Shown here piece by piece: positions 26,834-40,188 of a stretch of DNA of 47,183 nucleotides; position 1 is the first letter of the stretch, and the number at the start of each line of letters is the position of its first letter. Both the position numbers and the translations under genes were made by a program. The notes beneath the pieces are model-generated. The model was not told the DNA's origin, searched no databases, and was given only the letters and a program-made list of their open reading frames with translations. The stretch covers positions 12,509-59,691 of the forward strand of contig NZ_MUFC01000009.1 of NCBI RefSeq assembly GCF_001995985.1. The letters run 5' to 3'. The stretch comes from Salinivibrio sharmensis. GTDB taxonomy: Bacteria; Pseudomonadota; Gammaproteobacteria; Enterobacterales; Vibrionaceae.

Positions 26834-28042
26834 GTGAGTGAAATTTTTTTTTCGTGCCAACCCATCTTTGACGAAGCGCAGAATCAATGGGGCAATGAGC
26901 TTCTGTTTCGGGAAGGTCAAGAAAACAAGTTTCCTTCAATTGATGAAGATACGGCGACATCGCGCATTCTCAGCGCCAATTTTCTATCAGGGAAAGAACT
27001 CGATGACAGCTTGCGGTACGTGGTGAGTTTTTCGGAGGCAGCACTGCTTGATGAGATCCCCTTTTCGATTCCAGTCAAATCATTAGTAATTTGTGTCACC
27101 GCAAAATGCGAAGCAACACCGATGCTGGTAAAGCAAATTGAGTCTTATCGCAAAGCGGGCTTTACTATCTTGGGGGATAGCGATGTCTTCAGCAGCCGCT
27201 GGCAAAGGCACTTACAGCTTTTCGATGTTGTTCGTGTGAGCATGGACTCAGAGAACTTGTCCGATTGGACGGGGTCGATTTCCAGTAATCCGGGTATGCG
27301 CTTTTTAGCCACGAAAGTGGAGAGTAATGAGGAATTTTTGTTGGCCAAGCATCTCGGGTTCAGCCTATTCCAAGGATATTTTTTCGAACAACCTCAAATT
27401 AAAAGTCATAGCGATGTGGCACCCTCAGTAATCAGTTTACTGGATGCGTGTATCGTGATTAATCGCAGCCCTCATGATATCGATGAAATCACAGAGGTTA
27501 TCTCTCGCGATGTCTCGTTGCTCTACAAAGTTGTCACAAGCGCCAATATCTTAGCGAAGTCAAAAAAGAAGGCGATCACTAATCCCAAACAAGCGGTGGT
27601 GTACTTGGGGTTAGAGTCATTGCGGCGACTGATTTCTCTGTTGATTATGTCTAACATGAATCATCAAGAATGCTCACACTTGCAGAATGCGGCCATTCTT
27701 CGTGCCATTTTTATGCAGCAAGCAGGCCCATTAATGAACGATTTAGACCCTGATGAAGCTTTCTTGGTGGGTGCTTTTTCACTCCTTGACGCGATGCTTG
27801 GTATCCCCATGGAGGATGTTGTGAAGCAGCTTTCACTCGACCAAGAGGCCAAAAACGCATTGATGTCTCAGTCAGGACCTTATGGTGATCTCTTGGAACT
27901 ATGTAAACATATTGAGCATGCGAATTGGGATTGGGTTGGGTCACTGTGTGAAAAAATGTCGCTAAGAGAGCGCGCGGTTTTAAAAGCGTTTGATAAAGCC
28001 CGATACCAAACCCAAACCCTGGCGGCGACAATGCAGGTGTGA
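26834..28042 (+). CDS. EAL-HDOD domain (YuxH-like) signalling protein
   Basis: This 402-residue cytoplasmic protein combines an N-terminal degenerate EAL domain (about 1-195) with a C-terminal HDOD domain (about 200-395). The EAL motif reads NELLFR, the usual form in EAL-HDOD proteins, and the metal-binding residues of active phosphodiesterases are missing, so it likely binds partners or nucleotides rather than cleaving c-di-GMP. The HDOD part has [16 protein letters not shown] and [14 protein letters not shown]. The start is GTG at 26834 with GGGAGAG upstream. It ends at the start of the hybrid kinase gene. Confidence 0.9.
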   Translation: MSEIFFSCQPIFDEAQNQWGNELLFREGQENKFPSIDEDTATSRILSANFLSGKELDDSLRYVVSFSEAALLDEIPFSIPVKSLVICVTAKCEATPMLVKQIESYRKAGFTILGDSDVFSSRWQRHLQLFDVVRVSMDSENLSDWTGSISSNPGMRFLATKVESNEEFLLAKHLGFSLFQGYFFEQPQIKSHSDVAPSVISLLDACIVINRSPHDIDEITEVISRDVSLLYKVVTSANILAKSKKKAITNPKQAVVYLGLESLRRLISLLIMSNMNHQECSHLQNAAILRAIFMQQAGPLMNDLDPDEAFLVGAFSLLDAMLGIPMEDVVKQLSLDQEAKNALMSQSGPYGDLLELCKHIEHANWDWVGSLCEKMSLRERAVLKAFDKARYQTQTLAATMQV

Positions 28043-28044
28043 TC

Positions 28045-31509
<3,465 letters not shown>

Positions 31510-31576
31510 TACATTATGCGGCACTGGTTAGCATAGCAGTTAGCGCGGAATAAGATAAAAACAACGACCCATCAAA

Positions 31577-31618
31577 GACCTAGGGGCCGGCAAACGCTGT
31601 CGGATCCTGGGTTTTATT
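31577..31618 (+). terminator. Imperfect terminator or leader hairpin before RND operon
   Basis: CCTAGG (31579-31584) pairs with CCTGGG (31606-31611), and CCGGC with GTCGG further in, with two G-U pairs, then GTTTTATT. It ends the kinase transcript or sits in the leader of the efflux operon 15 bases before AAGGAAAAG of the next gene. Confidence 0.55.
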
Positions 31619-31632
31619 GTAAGGAAAAGCTG

Positions 31633-32670
31633 ATGATAAAGCGTTTTGTATTGAGCGGTTGCCTCGCTCTCGTCCTAGCTGGCTGTGGTGAACCCCAGGT
31701 GTCAGCGCCGTCTGAAACACCGCCTCGGCCCGCCAAGTTACTGACCGTAGTCACCAATCAAGATGGGCTCGCCCGCCAATTTCCAGCTCAAGTTGAAGCG
31801 GATGATAAAGCCTTGCTCTCATTCCGGGTGTCAGGAGTGATTGAGTCAATGCCGATCAAAGCAGGTATGGATGTCGCGAAAGGGCAAGTGCTGGCGGCGT
31901 TAGACAGCCAGCAGTATCAGCTGCGATTAGATAAGGCGCGTGCCCAATATCAGCTTGCTCAGGTACAGTTTAATCGTGCCGAACGCCTGCATAACGATAA
32001 AGTGATTTCCGAACAAAGGTTTGATGAAGCCCGATCTGCTCTCAGTGAAGCTGCGGCAGGGCTGGAGCAAGCACAGACTAATGTGAACTATACCCAGCTC
32101 AAAGCGCCTTACGCTGGCACGGTGTCGCTGAGAGTGAAAGAGCAGAATGAGTTCGCGCAAGCTCAAGCGCCCGTATTACATATTCAATCCAAAGACATCA
32201 TTAATGTCAGCTTCCAATTGCCAGAGCGCTATTTCCATTATTTTGACCAGCATGTAGACAGCTTGGTCCCCAGTGTATCATTCGATACTCATCCATCACG
32301 CCAGTTTTCTGCGCAGTTTAAGGAAATAGATACCGAGGCGGATCCTAAAACGGCCTCTTACCACGTCACTGTCAGCTTAAATCGGCCTGATGCTATCAAT
32401 GTTTTGCCAGGTATGGCGGCTAAGGTGCATGTCATGATCCCTACCAAGTCACAAACACAAGTGCCCCAATCTGCCGTGCTCGATACAAATGAGGGGACAG
32501 CTGTATGGCGCGTTAATGATGAAGGTAACGTTAAGTTAACGCCGGTAACCTTGCGAGAGGGGCAAATAGTCTCAGGTCTGGAAAATGGTGATGTAATTGT
32601 TGCTACCGGTGTGAAAGCGCTTAAAGAAGGCGACCGTGTGAAAGCGTGGGTAAAGGAGAGAGGACTATGA
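31633..32670 (+). CDS. RND efflux periplasmic adaptor (first), lipoprotein
   Basis: This 345-residue membrane fusion protein opens with a signal peptide ending in the lipobox LAGC (Cys about 18), so it is anchored to the inner membrane. It has the adaptor order: a lipoyl half (GMDVAKGQVLAALDSQQY), a coiled-coil hairpin (about 95-150), the second lipoyl half (LKAPYAGTV) and a beta-barrel domain. It links an RND pump to an outer-membrane channel. It is the first gene of a three-gene operon and overlaps the next adaptor gene by four bases. No TolC-like gene is present here. Confidence 0.92.
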   Translation: MIKRFVLSGCLALVLAGCGEPQVSAPSETPPRPAKLLTVVTNQDGLARQFPAQVEADDKALLSFRVSGVIESMPIKAGMDVAKGQVLAALDSQQYQLRLDKARAQYQLAQVQFNRAERLHNDKVISEQRFDEARSALSEAAAGLEQAQTNVNYTQLKAPYAGTVSLRVKEQNEFAQAQAPVLHIQSKDIINVSFQLPERYFHYFDQHVDSLVPSVSFDTHPSRQFSAQFKEIDTEADPKTASYHVTVSLNRPDAINVLPGMAAKVHVMIPTKSQTQVPQSAVLDTNEGTAVWRVNDEGNVKLTPVTLREGQIVSGLENGDVIVATGVKALKEGDRVKAWVKERGL

Positions 32671-33761
32671 GAGCAATACATGGACTGATTGGTGTCCTTG
32701 CGGTGGGGGCGCTGTTTGGGTGCCAACCGCAGAGTGAGTCTCAACCTGCTCCTTTACCGGTAGTGTCCACGTTTACCGTGAGCCAACAACAATTAAATGA
32801 ACGGATCTCTTTCCCCGCGGTGGCAGCGGCGGCTGACAAAGCGACACTGGCTTTTCGCGTGCCGGGGGAAATACAAGCGATCAACGTAAAAGCGGGCGAT
32901 CGTGTGAGCCAAGGACAAGTGTTAGCCCGCCTAGAACCTACCGATTATCGCTTAGCGGTGGAAAACGCGAGTGCGCGCTTTGATGTAGCCGACGCACAAT
33001 ACCGCCGCTCAGCACCTTTGGTAGAAAAAGGCATGCTGGCTCAGTCACAGTTTGATGAACTAAAAGCGCAGCGTGAAATTGCGCAGGCGGAACTTGCCTT
33101 GGCAAAACTGCGCTTGTCGTATGTCGAGCTCAAAGCGCCCGCAGATGGCGTGATATCGAAGTTGAACGCTGAGCCGTTTGAAACTATTGCGCCAGGCCAA
33201 GGGATCATGAATATCCATGACGCCTCGCGTGCTGATATTCGTGTGCAAGTACCGGATGTGTTATTCACCCAAAATACGGGCGCGAGTGCAGAAGAAGTAC
33301 AAGCACGGCTCAAACCGAAAGTCTTGACTCAACAAGGACAGTCCTACCTAGCCACGATCGATGAATACACGGCAGAGCCAGATCCGAACAGTGGTGCGTT
33401 TGTGGTGACGCTAACCATGCCAATGCCGCAGGAGCAGTTTATTTTAGATGGCATGCCCGTACAGGTCAGCATCGCGAGAGAGGGACTACAAATGACACGG
33501 ACCGGCCTCTCCGTGCCGATTGAAGCGGTGTTTAACCAAGATGGCGATCCCCTTGATAGGGCGCACAGTTATGTATGGATTTATGACGATAGTAAGCAAA
33601 CCGTGAAAAAACGGCGGGTGAGTATGGGGCGCATTCATGGTCAGCGGCTAGAAGTGATCAGTGGCCTATCGAAAGGCGAGCGTATCGTGGTTGGTGGTGC
33701 CAATCATTTGTCTGAGGGGCAAAAAGTGAAGTTGGCGGCGAAAGAGGAACAAGGATCATGA
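32667..33761 (+). CDS. RND efflux periplasmic adaptor (second), lipoprotein
   Basis: This 364-residue protein is a second membrane fusion protein with a lipobox-like end of signal peptide (ALFGC, Cys about 20). The lipoyl halves are AGDRVSQGQVLARLEPTDY and LKAPADGVIS, with the coiled coil between them. The ATG at 32667 overlaps the stop of the first adaptor, and the stop overlaps the pump gene by four bases. Two different adaptors with one pump occur in Vibrio operons such as vexIJK, where both are needed; equivalence here is an inference. Confidence 0.91.
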   Translation: MRAIHGLIGVLAVGALFGCQPQSESQPAPLPVVSTFTVSQQQLNERISFPAVAAAADKATLAFRVPGEIQAINVKAGDRVSQGQVLARLEPTDYRLAVENASARFDVADAQYRRSAPLVEKGMLAQSQFDELKAQREIAQAELALAKLRLSYVELKAPADGVISKLNAEPFETIAPGQGIMNIHDASRADIRVQVPDVLFTQNTGASAEEVQARLKPKVLTQQGQSYLATIDEYTAEPDPNSGAFVVTLTMPMPQEQFILDGMPVQVSIAREGLQMTRTGLSVPIEAVFNQDGDPLDRAHSYVWIYDDSKQTVKKRRVSMGRIHGQRLEVISGLSKGERIVVGGANHLSEGQKVKLAAKEEQGS

Positions 33762-36700
33762 AGCAGGGCGTAGCCGGGTATTTTATTCAAAATAAAGTCA
33801 TTAGCTGGATGATCACGCTGATTTTTCTGATTGGCGGCACTCTTGCATTTTTGGGGTTAGGGCGGTTGGAAGACCCTGCTTTCACCATCAAAGATGCGAT
33901 GGTGGTGACCAGTTATCCAGGTGCCACCCCCCAACAGGTAGAAGAAGAAGTCACTTATCCGTTGGAGAAAGCGGTTCAGCAACTGATCTATGTGGATGAA
34001 GTGCGTTCGATTTCCAGTCGTGGCCTGTCCCAGATCACGGTCAAAATGAAACCTAAATATCGTGCCGATGACTTGCCCCAGATTTGGGATGAACTACGAC
34101 GAAAAGTGCATGATGCACGTGGTGAACTCCCTCCAGGGGTCAACCCGCCACAGGTCAAAGACGATTTTGGCGATGTGTATGGCATTTTGCTCGCGGTGAC
34201 CGGCGAGGGGTATGGCTATAGTGAACTTAAAGACTACGTTGACTTTTTGCGTCGTGAACTCGAACTTGTCGATGGGGTTGGCAAGGTGCAAGTCAGTGGT
34301 ACGCAGCAAGAGCAAGTATTTATTGAGGTCTCGATTCAGCGGTTAAGTAGCTTAGGGATCTCACCGGATACCTTGTTTAATTTATTGGCGACGCAAAACC
34401 TCGTGAGCAACGCAGGAGCATTGCGTGTGGGTGATGAATACATTCGCATTCACCCAACCGGCGAGTTTTCCTCCGTGGATGAGTTGGGCAACTTGATCCT
34501 CACTGAAGCAGGGTCACAAGGGCTGATTTATTTGCGCGACGTTGCCGAGGTAAAACGTGGATACCAAGAGGTACCGCGGCAGATCATTTCGTACAACGGC
34601 AAACAAGCGCTACAAGTAGGGATATCGTTTGCTGATGGTGTGAACGTGGTAGAAGTCGGCGACAGTGTGGATAAGCGTCTCGCGGCGTTGAACAGTGATC
34701 AGCCCGTGGGAATCAATGTTCATCATGTTTATAACCAACCCAATGAGGTCGATAGCTCAGTCAGCGGATTTGTCTCCAGTTTAGGCCAAGCGGTGGCGAT
34801 TGTGATTATCGTGCTGCTCTTCTTTATGGGCCTGCGCTCAGGACTACTCATTGGTTTGGTGTTATTGCTGACGGTACTGGGTACGTTTGTATTCATGTAC
34901 TACTTCGAGATTAACCTGCAACGCGTCTCTCTCGGGGCGTTAGTTATTGCCCTAGGGATGTTGGTGGATAATGCCATCGTGGTGGTCGAAGGGATACTCG
35001 TGGGCTTAAAGCGAGGGCGAACTCGTCTACAGGCGGCTCATGATATTGTGACGCAAACCAAGTGGCCGTTGCTTGGTGCAACGGTGATCGCGGTAACGGC
35101 TTTTGCCCCGATTGGCTTGTCAGAGGATGCAACGGGCGAATACTGCGGCACCTTATTTACAGTGTTATTAATCTCCTTATTGTTAAGTTGGTTTACCGCT
35201 ATCACGTTAACGCCTTTCTTTGCCAGCGTGTTCTTCAAAGAAACACCGCTCGACGAAGGGGATGAGGGCAGTGATCCCTACAACGGGATTTTGTTTGTGG
35301 TGTATAAGCGTTTTCTTACCGCCTGCATGCATCACGCCTATATCACCTTGTTGGTAATGGTAGTGGCACTGGGGGCCAGTATTTATGGCTTCGGTCACCT
35401 CAAGCAGTCGTTTTTCCCAGACTCCACCACGCCCATGTTTATGGTCGACGTTTGGTTGCCAGAGGGCACCGATATTCGAGCAACACAAAGTACATTGGAC
35501 GACGTGTCGAGCTGGCTGAGCAAACAACAAGGCGTCAACTATGTCTCGACCAGTGCCGGACAAGGCTCGCAACGTTTTATGTTGACCTATTCACCGGAGA
35601 AAACATATGCCGCTTATGGCGAGCTAATCGTTCGCGTTGACCAATACGAGCATGTTGAACCGACTATGGGCATGGTGCGCGAGCATGTTCGTAGCCAATA
35701 CCCAGACGCGCAGCTTAAACTGAAGCCTATTTCCTTGGGCCCTGCTACCGGCTCCAAAATTGAAGCGCGTATTTTTGGTTCAGATCCCACCAAGTTACGC
35801 GCGATTGCTAAACAAGTAGAAGCGCGATTGCATCAGGATCCTGATGCGGTGAATATCCGTCATGATTGGCGTAATCGCACCAAAGTCCTTGAACCTACGT
35901 TTAATGAAAGTCAGGCACGACGCTACGGCATCACCAAAAAAGATGTCGACGAGTTACTGGCAATGACATTCAGCGGCAAACGGATTGGTGTTTATCGGGA
36001 TGGAACCAACCTTATGCCGATCGTTGCACGGTTGCCCGATGAGGAGCGTGTGAACATCAATACCTTAGAAGGCATGAAAATATGGAGCCCGGTATTGAAA
36101 GACTACATTCCTTTACAGCAAGTCATTCTCGATTACGACATGCGTTGGGAAGATCCGATTATCATGCGTAAAAACCGAAAGAGAATGCTCACCGTGTTAG
36201 CCGATCCCGATCCGTTACGGGAAACCACCGCGGCCACCTTGTTAAGCCGCGTGCGTGCGGATATTGAGTCGATTCCTCTGCCTGAAGGTTACAGCATTGA
36301 ATGGGGCGGGGAGCATGAATCTTCCAAAGAGGCGAAAGAGGGCTTATTTAGCATAATGCCGCTTGGTTATTTGTTTATGTTCCTGGTCACGATATTGCTG
36401 TTTAATTCGGTTAAAGAGTCATTGATCATTTGGCTCACGGTTCCCTTGGCGGTGGTTGGGGTCACTACAGGGTTGCTGTTGTTGGATACCCCGTTTGGTT
36501 TTATGGCGCTGTTGGGCTTTTTAAGCTTGAGCGGTATGCTGCTCAAAAATGGCATTGTGTTGATCGATCAGATCAATATCGAAGTGGCCAGTGGTAAGCA
36601 GCGCTATCAAGCCGTCGTCGATGCGGCAGTGAGCCGGGTACGCCCCGTGTGCATGACCGCCATTACCACTATTTTAGGGATGCTTCCTTTGTTGCCGGAT

Positions 36701-36823
36701 GTTTTCTTCCGGCCAATGGCGGTGACGATTATGTTTGGGCTCGGGTTTGCCACCGTACTGACATTGATTGTGGTGCCTGTACTGTATCGTATCTTCTACC
36801 AAATTCGTTATCACCCTGAATAA
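33758..36823 (+). CDS. RND efflux transporter permease (AcrB/MexF superfamily)
   Basis: This 1021-residue inner-membrane pump has 12 expected membrane helices and two large periplasmic loops. The N-terminus shows the RND start (NKVISWMITLIFLIGG) and the porter motif SYPGATPQQVEEEVTYPLE. The helix 4 motif reads LGMLVDNAIVVVEG: AcrB has two Asp (VDD), here the second is Asn, as in several RND subfamilies. It would expel drugs, solvents or metabolites by proton exchange; the substrate range cannot be read. It overlaps the second adaptor gene by ATGA. A terminator follows. Confidence 0.94.
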   Translation: MKQGVAGYFIQNKVISWMITLIFLIGGTLAFLGLGRLEDPAFTIKDAMVVTSYPGATPQQVEEEVTYPLEKAVQQLIYVDEVRSISSRGLSQITVKMKPKYRADDLPQIWDELRRKVHDARGELPPGVNPPQVKDDFGDVYGILLAVTGEGYGYSELKDYVDFLRRELELVDGVGKVQVSGTQQEQVFIEVSIQRLSSLGISPDTLFNLLATQNLVSNAGALRVGDEYIRIHPTGEFSSVDELGNLILTEAGSQGLIYLRDVAEVKRGYQEVPRQIISYNGKQALQVGISFADGVNVVEVGDSVDKRLAALNSDQPVGINVHHVYNQPNEVDSSVSGFVSSLGQAVAIVIIVLLFFMGLRSGLLIGLVLLLTVLGTFVFMYYFEINLQRVSLGALVIALGMLVDNAIVVVEGILVGLKRGRTRLQAAHDIVTQTKWPLLGATVIAVTAFAPIGLSEDATGEYCGTLFTVLLISLLLSWFTAITLTPFFASVFFKETPLDEGDEGSDPYNGILFVVYKRFLTACMHHAYITLLVMVVALGASIYGFGHLKQSFFPDSTTPMFMVDVWLPEGTDIRATQSTLDDVSSWLSKQQGVNYVSTSAGQGSQRFMLTYSPEKTYAAYGELIVRVDQYEHVEPTMGMVREHVRSQYPDAQLKLKPISLGPATGSKIEARIFGSDPTKLRAIAKQVEARLHQDPDAVNIRHDWRNRTKVLEPTFNESQARRYGITKKDVDELLAMTFSGKRIGVYRDGTNLMPIVARLPDEERVNINTLEGMKIWSPVLKDYIPLQQVILDYDMRWEDPIIMRKNRKRMLTVLADPDPLRETTAATLLSRVRADIESIPLPEGYSIEWGGEHESSKEAKEGLFSIMPLGYLFMFLVTILLFNSVKESLIIWLTVPLAVVGVTTGLLLLDTPFGFMALLGFLSLSGMLLKNGIVLIDQINIEVASGKQRYQAVVDAAVSRVRPVCMTAITTILGMLPLLPDVFFRPMAVTIMFGLGFATVLTLIVVPVLYRIFYQIRYHPE

Positions 36824-36832
36824 TCCCACTTT

Positions 36833-36858
36833 AAGCACCGTTTTGACGGTGCTTTTTT
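36833..36858 (+). terminator. Intrinsic terminator of RND operon
   Basis: AAGCACCGT (36833-36841) and ACGGTGCTT (36846-36854) form a perfect 9-bp stem with a TTTG loop and a run of six T bases. Confidence 0.93.
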
Positions 36859-37131
36859 GTTCAACCTTAAGACAAAAGCGCCTGTGCATAACTTGAATTT
36901 CATCCACAAAAACGGTTGATAACTCGGTGAATTTCACCGGAATCTCGCGCTGTTATCGACGTTGTGTAAAGTCAATAATTTAACAGAGAATTCAGAACCA
37001 AAGTCACAATGATATTAGGTGTTATGTAACTGGTTGATTATAGTGTATTGATAACCAAGCCAGTCTATTGACGAGACAGACTGGCTGAAGGCGTGACAAA
37101 AAATAAAAGTGACAAGTGCGGTGGTGGGGGA
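36859..37131. other. Intergenic region with a 9-bp inverted repeat
   Basis: I see no gene. AGCCAGTCT (37058-37066) and AGACTGGCT (37078-37086) form a perfect inverted repeat with an 11-base loop. No T run follows on either strand, so it is not a standard terminator for the DUF4442 gene that ends at 37132. A single TGTGCATAA (36883-36891) resembles a DnaA box but stands alone. Confidence 0.35.
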
Positions 37132-37614
37132 TTATTCGCCGATTTTTTTGACCGATAGCGTCAATTCAAAGGTCGCCATAGGCTCATCCCCGTGTAAGCT
37201 CGGGCATGTGGCCACAATGGTGACAGGCTGATTAACGCGATGACCCGTTTCGATTGATTCACTGATCATCTGGTTAATCTTGTCTCCATCGAGACAAGTA
37301 AACACCACGTCATCCTCTGGTCGTTTGTGAAAATCAGCATTGACGGATTTAAACGCTAAGCTAATTTTAACCCCGCGTTGCTCGGCCATGGCCATGGCAA
37401 GAAAGCCACCTGCGACATCAGCGCCAACCGCCAACGCGCCGAAATACATACTGTTGAGGTGGTTTTTGGTTCGCCGCCCCAGCGGGATTCGCATCGTGAC
37501 ATGCTTATCGTCGATGGAGAGGATCTTGGGGCGACACCAGCCGATCATGGGCACTTTTAAGAAGCCGAATAACGACAAATGTTGATTAGCGCGTGCTAAC
37601 GGAGACGAGAACAT
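37132..37614 (-). CDS. DUF4442 hotdog-fold protein
   Basis: This 160-residue protein starts at ATG 37614, five bases after AGGAG; a GTG at 37620 is less likely. The block LNSMYFGALAVGADVAGGFLAM (about 53-74) is the hotdog helix and glycine turn of the DUF4442 thioesterase-like group, followed by SLAFKSVNADFHKRPE. It is probably an acyl-CoA thioesterase or acyl carrier, but catalysis is unproven for this family. No signal peptide. It is a single gene, with the Nudix gene upstream on the same strand about 90 bases away. Confidence 0.85.
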   Translation of the reverse strand: MFSSPLARANQHLSLFGFLKVPMIGWCRPKILSIDDKHVTMRIPLGRRTKNHLNSMYFGALAVGADVAGGFLAMAMAEQRGVKISLAFKSVNADFHKRPEDDVVFTCLDGDKINQMISESIETGHRVNQPVTIVATCPSLHGDEPMATFELTLSVKKIGE

Positions 37615-37706
37615 AGACACTCCTTGTTATCTGGTCGTACCTGTCACGCTACCTCGGTGTTCAATTTGTCGTCAACATCTTGTTAACAAAGTTGTGGCCT
37701 AGTGCT

Positions 37707-38252
37707 TTATTTTTTCAGGGATTCGACGTCTATCGTTGGGATTAATCCACCACATAAGGCACGGAGAATAATGGCGCAGGTTTTGGTGTCTGTGATTTGT
37801 CCATTTGCAACGAGTGCCTGTAACTGGGAAGGGGTCACCCAATAAGGCGCAATAAACTCATCGTCATCTAATTGTGTCTGGGTGGGGGTGAGCGATTGGG
37901 CAATATAAAAATACTGCACTTCATCGCAAAACCCAGGTACAGGATGCGCGATGCCGAGCGGATGCCAGCAAGTCGCCACATAACCGGCCTCTTCTTCTAA
38001 CTCTCTTTTAGCGGCGTCTAGCGGTGGCTCTTTCGTTTCCAGCGTGCCTGCTGGCGCTTCGATAATCCATTGATTGATAGCAGGGCGAAATTGCTTGAGC
38101 AGCAGTATATTGCCATCTTCTGACAGGGGTAATATCACGGCGGCCCCAGGGTGGCGTATGACGTGGTGTAAGTGGTGTAGACCATCAGGTGTTTGTGTAT
38201 GCGCTTCCACCAAGCTGAGCTTTTTCCACTGGTAGCGTATCGTGTCATTCAT
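37707..38252 (-). CDS. Nudix hydrolase, ADP-sugar pyrophosphatase type
   Basis: This 181-residue protein has the Nudix box GTLETKEPPLDAAKRELEEEAGY (about 68-90) with the REXXEE core, and the ADP-ribose-pyrophosphatase landmarks EAPAG before and PGFCDE after it. Such enzymes cleave ADP-ribose or similar nucleoside diphosphate sugars to limit toxic build-up. The start codon at 38250-38252 is clear. It is divergent from the DEAD-box helicase gene, with about 130 bases between them. Confidence 0.9.
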   Translation of the reverse strand: MNDTIRYQWKKLSLVEAHTQTPDGLHHLHHVIRHPGAAVILPLSEDGNILLLKQFRPAINQWIIEAPAGTLETKEPPLDAAKRELEEEAGYVATCWHPLGIAHPVPGFCDEVQYFYIAQSLTPTQTQLDDDEFIAPYWVTPSQLQALVANGQITDTKTCAIILRALCGGLIPTIDVESLKK

Positions 38253-38385
38253 GTTAGCGTGGCCCTCTGTTCGTGGCGTAATCAGTATTTTTGGTGCGGT
38301 GTTTTTTGCTAAAGTATGATAGCATTCGCCGCCTTAATTGGCGTGTGCACGCCTTTTGCTTTTGATTTACCTTTGGAGTGATACC

Positions 38386-39705
38386 TTGCAATTTGACGAT
38401 CTGGGACTCGATAGACGCTTACTGTCGCTTATTGCCCACCGTGGATTTGAACAGCCAACAGACATTCAACGTCAAGCCATTCCCGTTGTAATGGCTGGCA
38501 AAGACTTATTGGCCTCTTCAAAAACAGGGTCGGGGAAAACCCTGGCGTTTTTGTTGCCAGCTATGCAGCGTGTGTTGCGTTCTAAACCCCTCAGTCGTCG
38601 TGATCCGCGTGTTTTGATCTTGGCGCCGACTCGTGAGCTAGCAAAACAAGTGTATGGTCAGCTGCGTATGCTGACTAGCGGTACCAGCCATAAACCGGCT
38701 TTGGTACTCGGTGGCGAGAATTTTAACGAGCAAGCGAAGGTGTTTCGCCAGTCGCCAACCTTTGTGGTCGCGACACCGGGTCGATTAGCGGATCATCTTG
38801 AACAACGCCATCTGTCTTTGTCGGGACTGGAAATGCTGATCTTGGACGAAGCGGATCGCATGCTTGATCTGGGCTTTAAAGCGCAGCTCGATACGGTTAA
38901 CCAACATGCTGATCACCGTTTAAGGCAGACACTGATGTTTTCTGCAACCTTGGATCATCAGCAAGTGACAGACATCGCAGCGGGGATGCTCAAGTCTCCC
39001 AAACGTGTTGCCGTGGGAGAAATTGAAGCGTTACATGGCGATATTGAACAACACTTTGTGCTGAGTGACCACCTCGACCATAAACATGCGCTGCTTGAGC
39101 AACTGCTCAAAGCCAATGCGCACAAGCAAGTCATGATTTTTACCGCGACGCGTGCTGACACAGAGCGTTTAGCGGAACGTTTTTCTCAGGCTGGCTACCA
39201 AGCGATTGCACTCAGTGGCGAATTAAACCAAGCCACACGCAGCCGAATCATGAACGAGTTTGAGCGTGGGTTTCACGAGGTATTGGTGACCACGGACGTG
39301 GCATCACGTGGTTTAGATTTGATGAATGTGTCCTTGGTAATTAACTTCGACATGCCAAAACATGCGGAAGAATATATTCATCGAGTAGGGCGTACCGGTC
39401 GTGCTGGACAAAAAGGTTTGGCATATTCATTGGTCGGGCCCAAAGACTGGCGTAGCTTCAAAAACATCGAAGGGTTTTTGCAGCAAGAGCTCGCGTTCAC
39501 GACGGTTGAAGGCTTTGAAGGGAAATTTAAAGGCTTTAAAGAGAAAAAAGCTGAAAAAGCAAAACCTTCAAGATCAGCTAAACCCAAAAAAGCTCCCGTT
39601 AAGAGCAAGAAAAAGGCGCCAAAAAAACGAGATAGAAGCTTTTATACCAACGTGCCGGTTGGTGACGCGCCTTTGGTAAAAAAGAAGTCCAAACCTGAGT
39701 CTTAA
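38386..39705 (+). CDS. DEAD-box RNA helicase
   Basis: This protein of about 439 residues starts at a TTG (38386); GGAG lies seven bases upstream, and homologues begin at this point (MQFDDLGLD). The nine helicase motifs are present: F...Q motif, SKTGSGKT, PTRELA, TPGRL, DEAD (LDEADRML), SAT, TRADTER, TDVASRGLDL and HRVGRTGR. The C-terminus (about 370-439) is very Lys-rich, likely an RNA-binding tail. It may help ribosome assembly or RNA decay, perhaps in the cold. It is not clearly SrmB or RhlE, so no symbol is given. Confidence 0.93.
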   Translation: MQFDDLGLDRRLLSLIAHRGFEQPTDIQRQAIPVVMAGKDLLASSKTGSGKTLAFLLPAMQRVLRSKPLSRRDPRVLILAPTRELAKQVYGQLRMLTSGTSHKPALVLGGENFNEQAKVFRQSPTFVVATPGRLADHLEQRHLSLSGLEMLILDEADRMLDLGFKAQLDTVNQHADHRLRQTLMFSATLDHQQVTDIAAGMLKSPKRVAVGEIEALHGDIEQHFVLSDHLDHKHALLEQLLKANAHKQVMIFTATRADTERLAERFSQAGYQAIALSGELNQATRSRIMNEFERGFHEVLVTTDVASRGLDLMNVSLVINFDMPKHAEEYIHRVGRTGRAGQKGLAYSLVGPKDWRSFKNIEGFLQQELAFTTVEGFEGKFKGFKEKKAEKAKPSRSAKPKKAPVKSKKKAPKKRDRSFYTNVPVGDAPLVKKKSKPES

Positions 39706-40188
39706 TCGAGCTCTAATGGCTGAGCGTGTTGGCGCTGACCATTAAACACTGACACTTCCGCTATACCAAATGGTGTAGCGGAACCTCTCGACTACGCAAT
39801 ATAACGATTGCTCTGCCACTTTAACGCTACTTTGAAGGCATAGGCCGAGTATGAAACCTCTCTCCATGATTTATCTCTGTCTTTGCCTCAATATCGTGGC
39901 AATCTCCCTAACGAGAGGCGTCATCGCTTAAACATGACGTATCGCTAGCAGTGAAAGCTGCGCTTTGTCGCACCACAAGATGTTAAGTGATGAAACTTTA
40001 TGCGTTCAAGTGTCAAGTTGGCCAAAAAACTCACTTTTCTTTGCGTGAGATCGATTCTATGGCTGATTTTGCAGTGATTTATCCGTAAACTACGCCCATC
40101 TGTTGGAAAGCGCTCATCCTTTGAACAGTTTGGGTTGCTGAAAACGCGTATCGCTCTGTCTATCATCTTTTAAATTGGGAAATTTGCT
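39706..40188. other. Long gene-free stretch with hairpins downstream of helicase gene
   Basis: These 480 bases hold no convincing gene. A hairpin AATGG/CCATT with inner AGCG/CGCT lies at 39715-39743. A 12-bp hairpin TTCCGCTATACC/GGTGTAGCGGAA with an AAAT loop lies at 39756-39783 (one G-U pair). Neither has a T run. Near 40121-40166, TTGAAC, TTGCTG and TATCAT could be promoter elements for the small ORF that follows, but spacing is not ideal. Confidence 0.4.

Noticed and set aside
36883-36891. DnaA-box-like TGTGCATAA
   Set aside because: A single match with no cluster, AT-rich unwinding region or replication gene nearby; not evidence of an origin.
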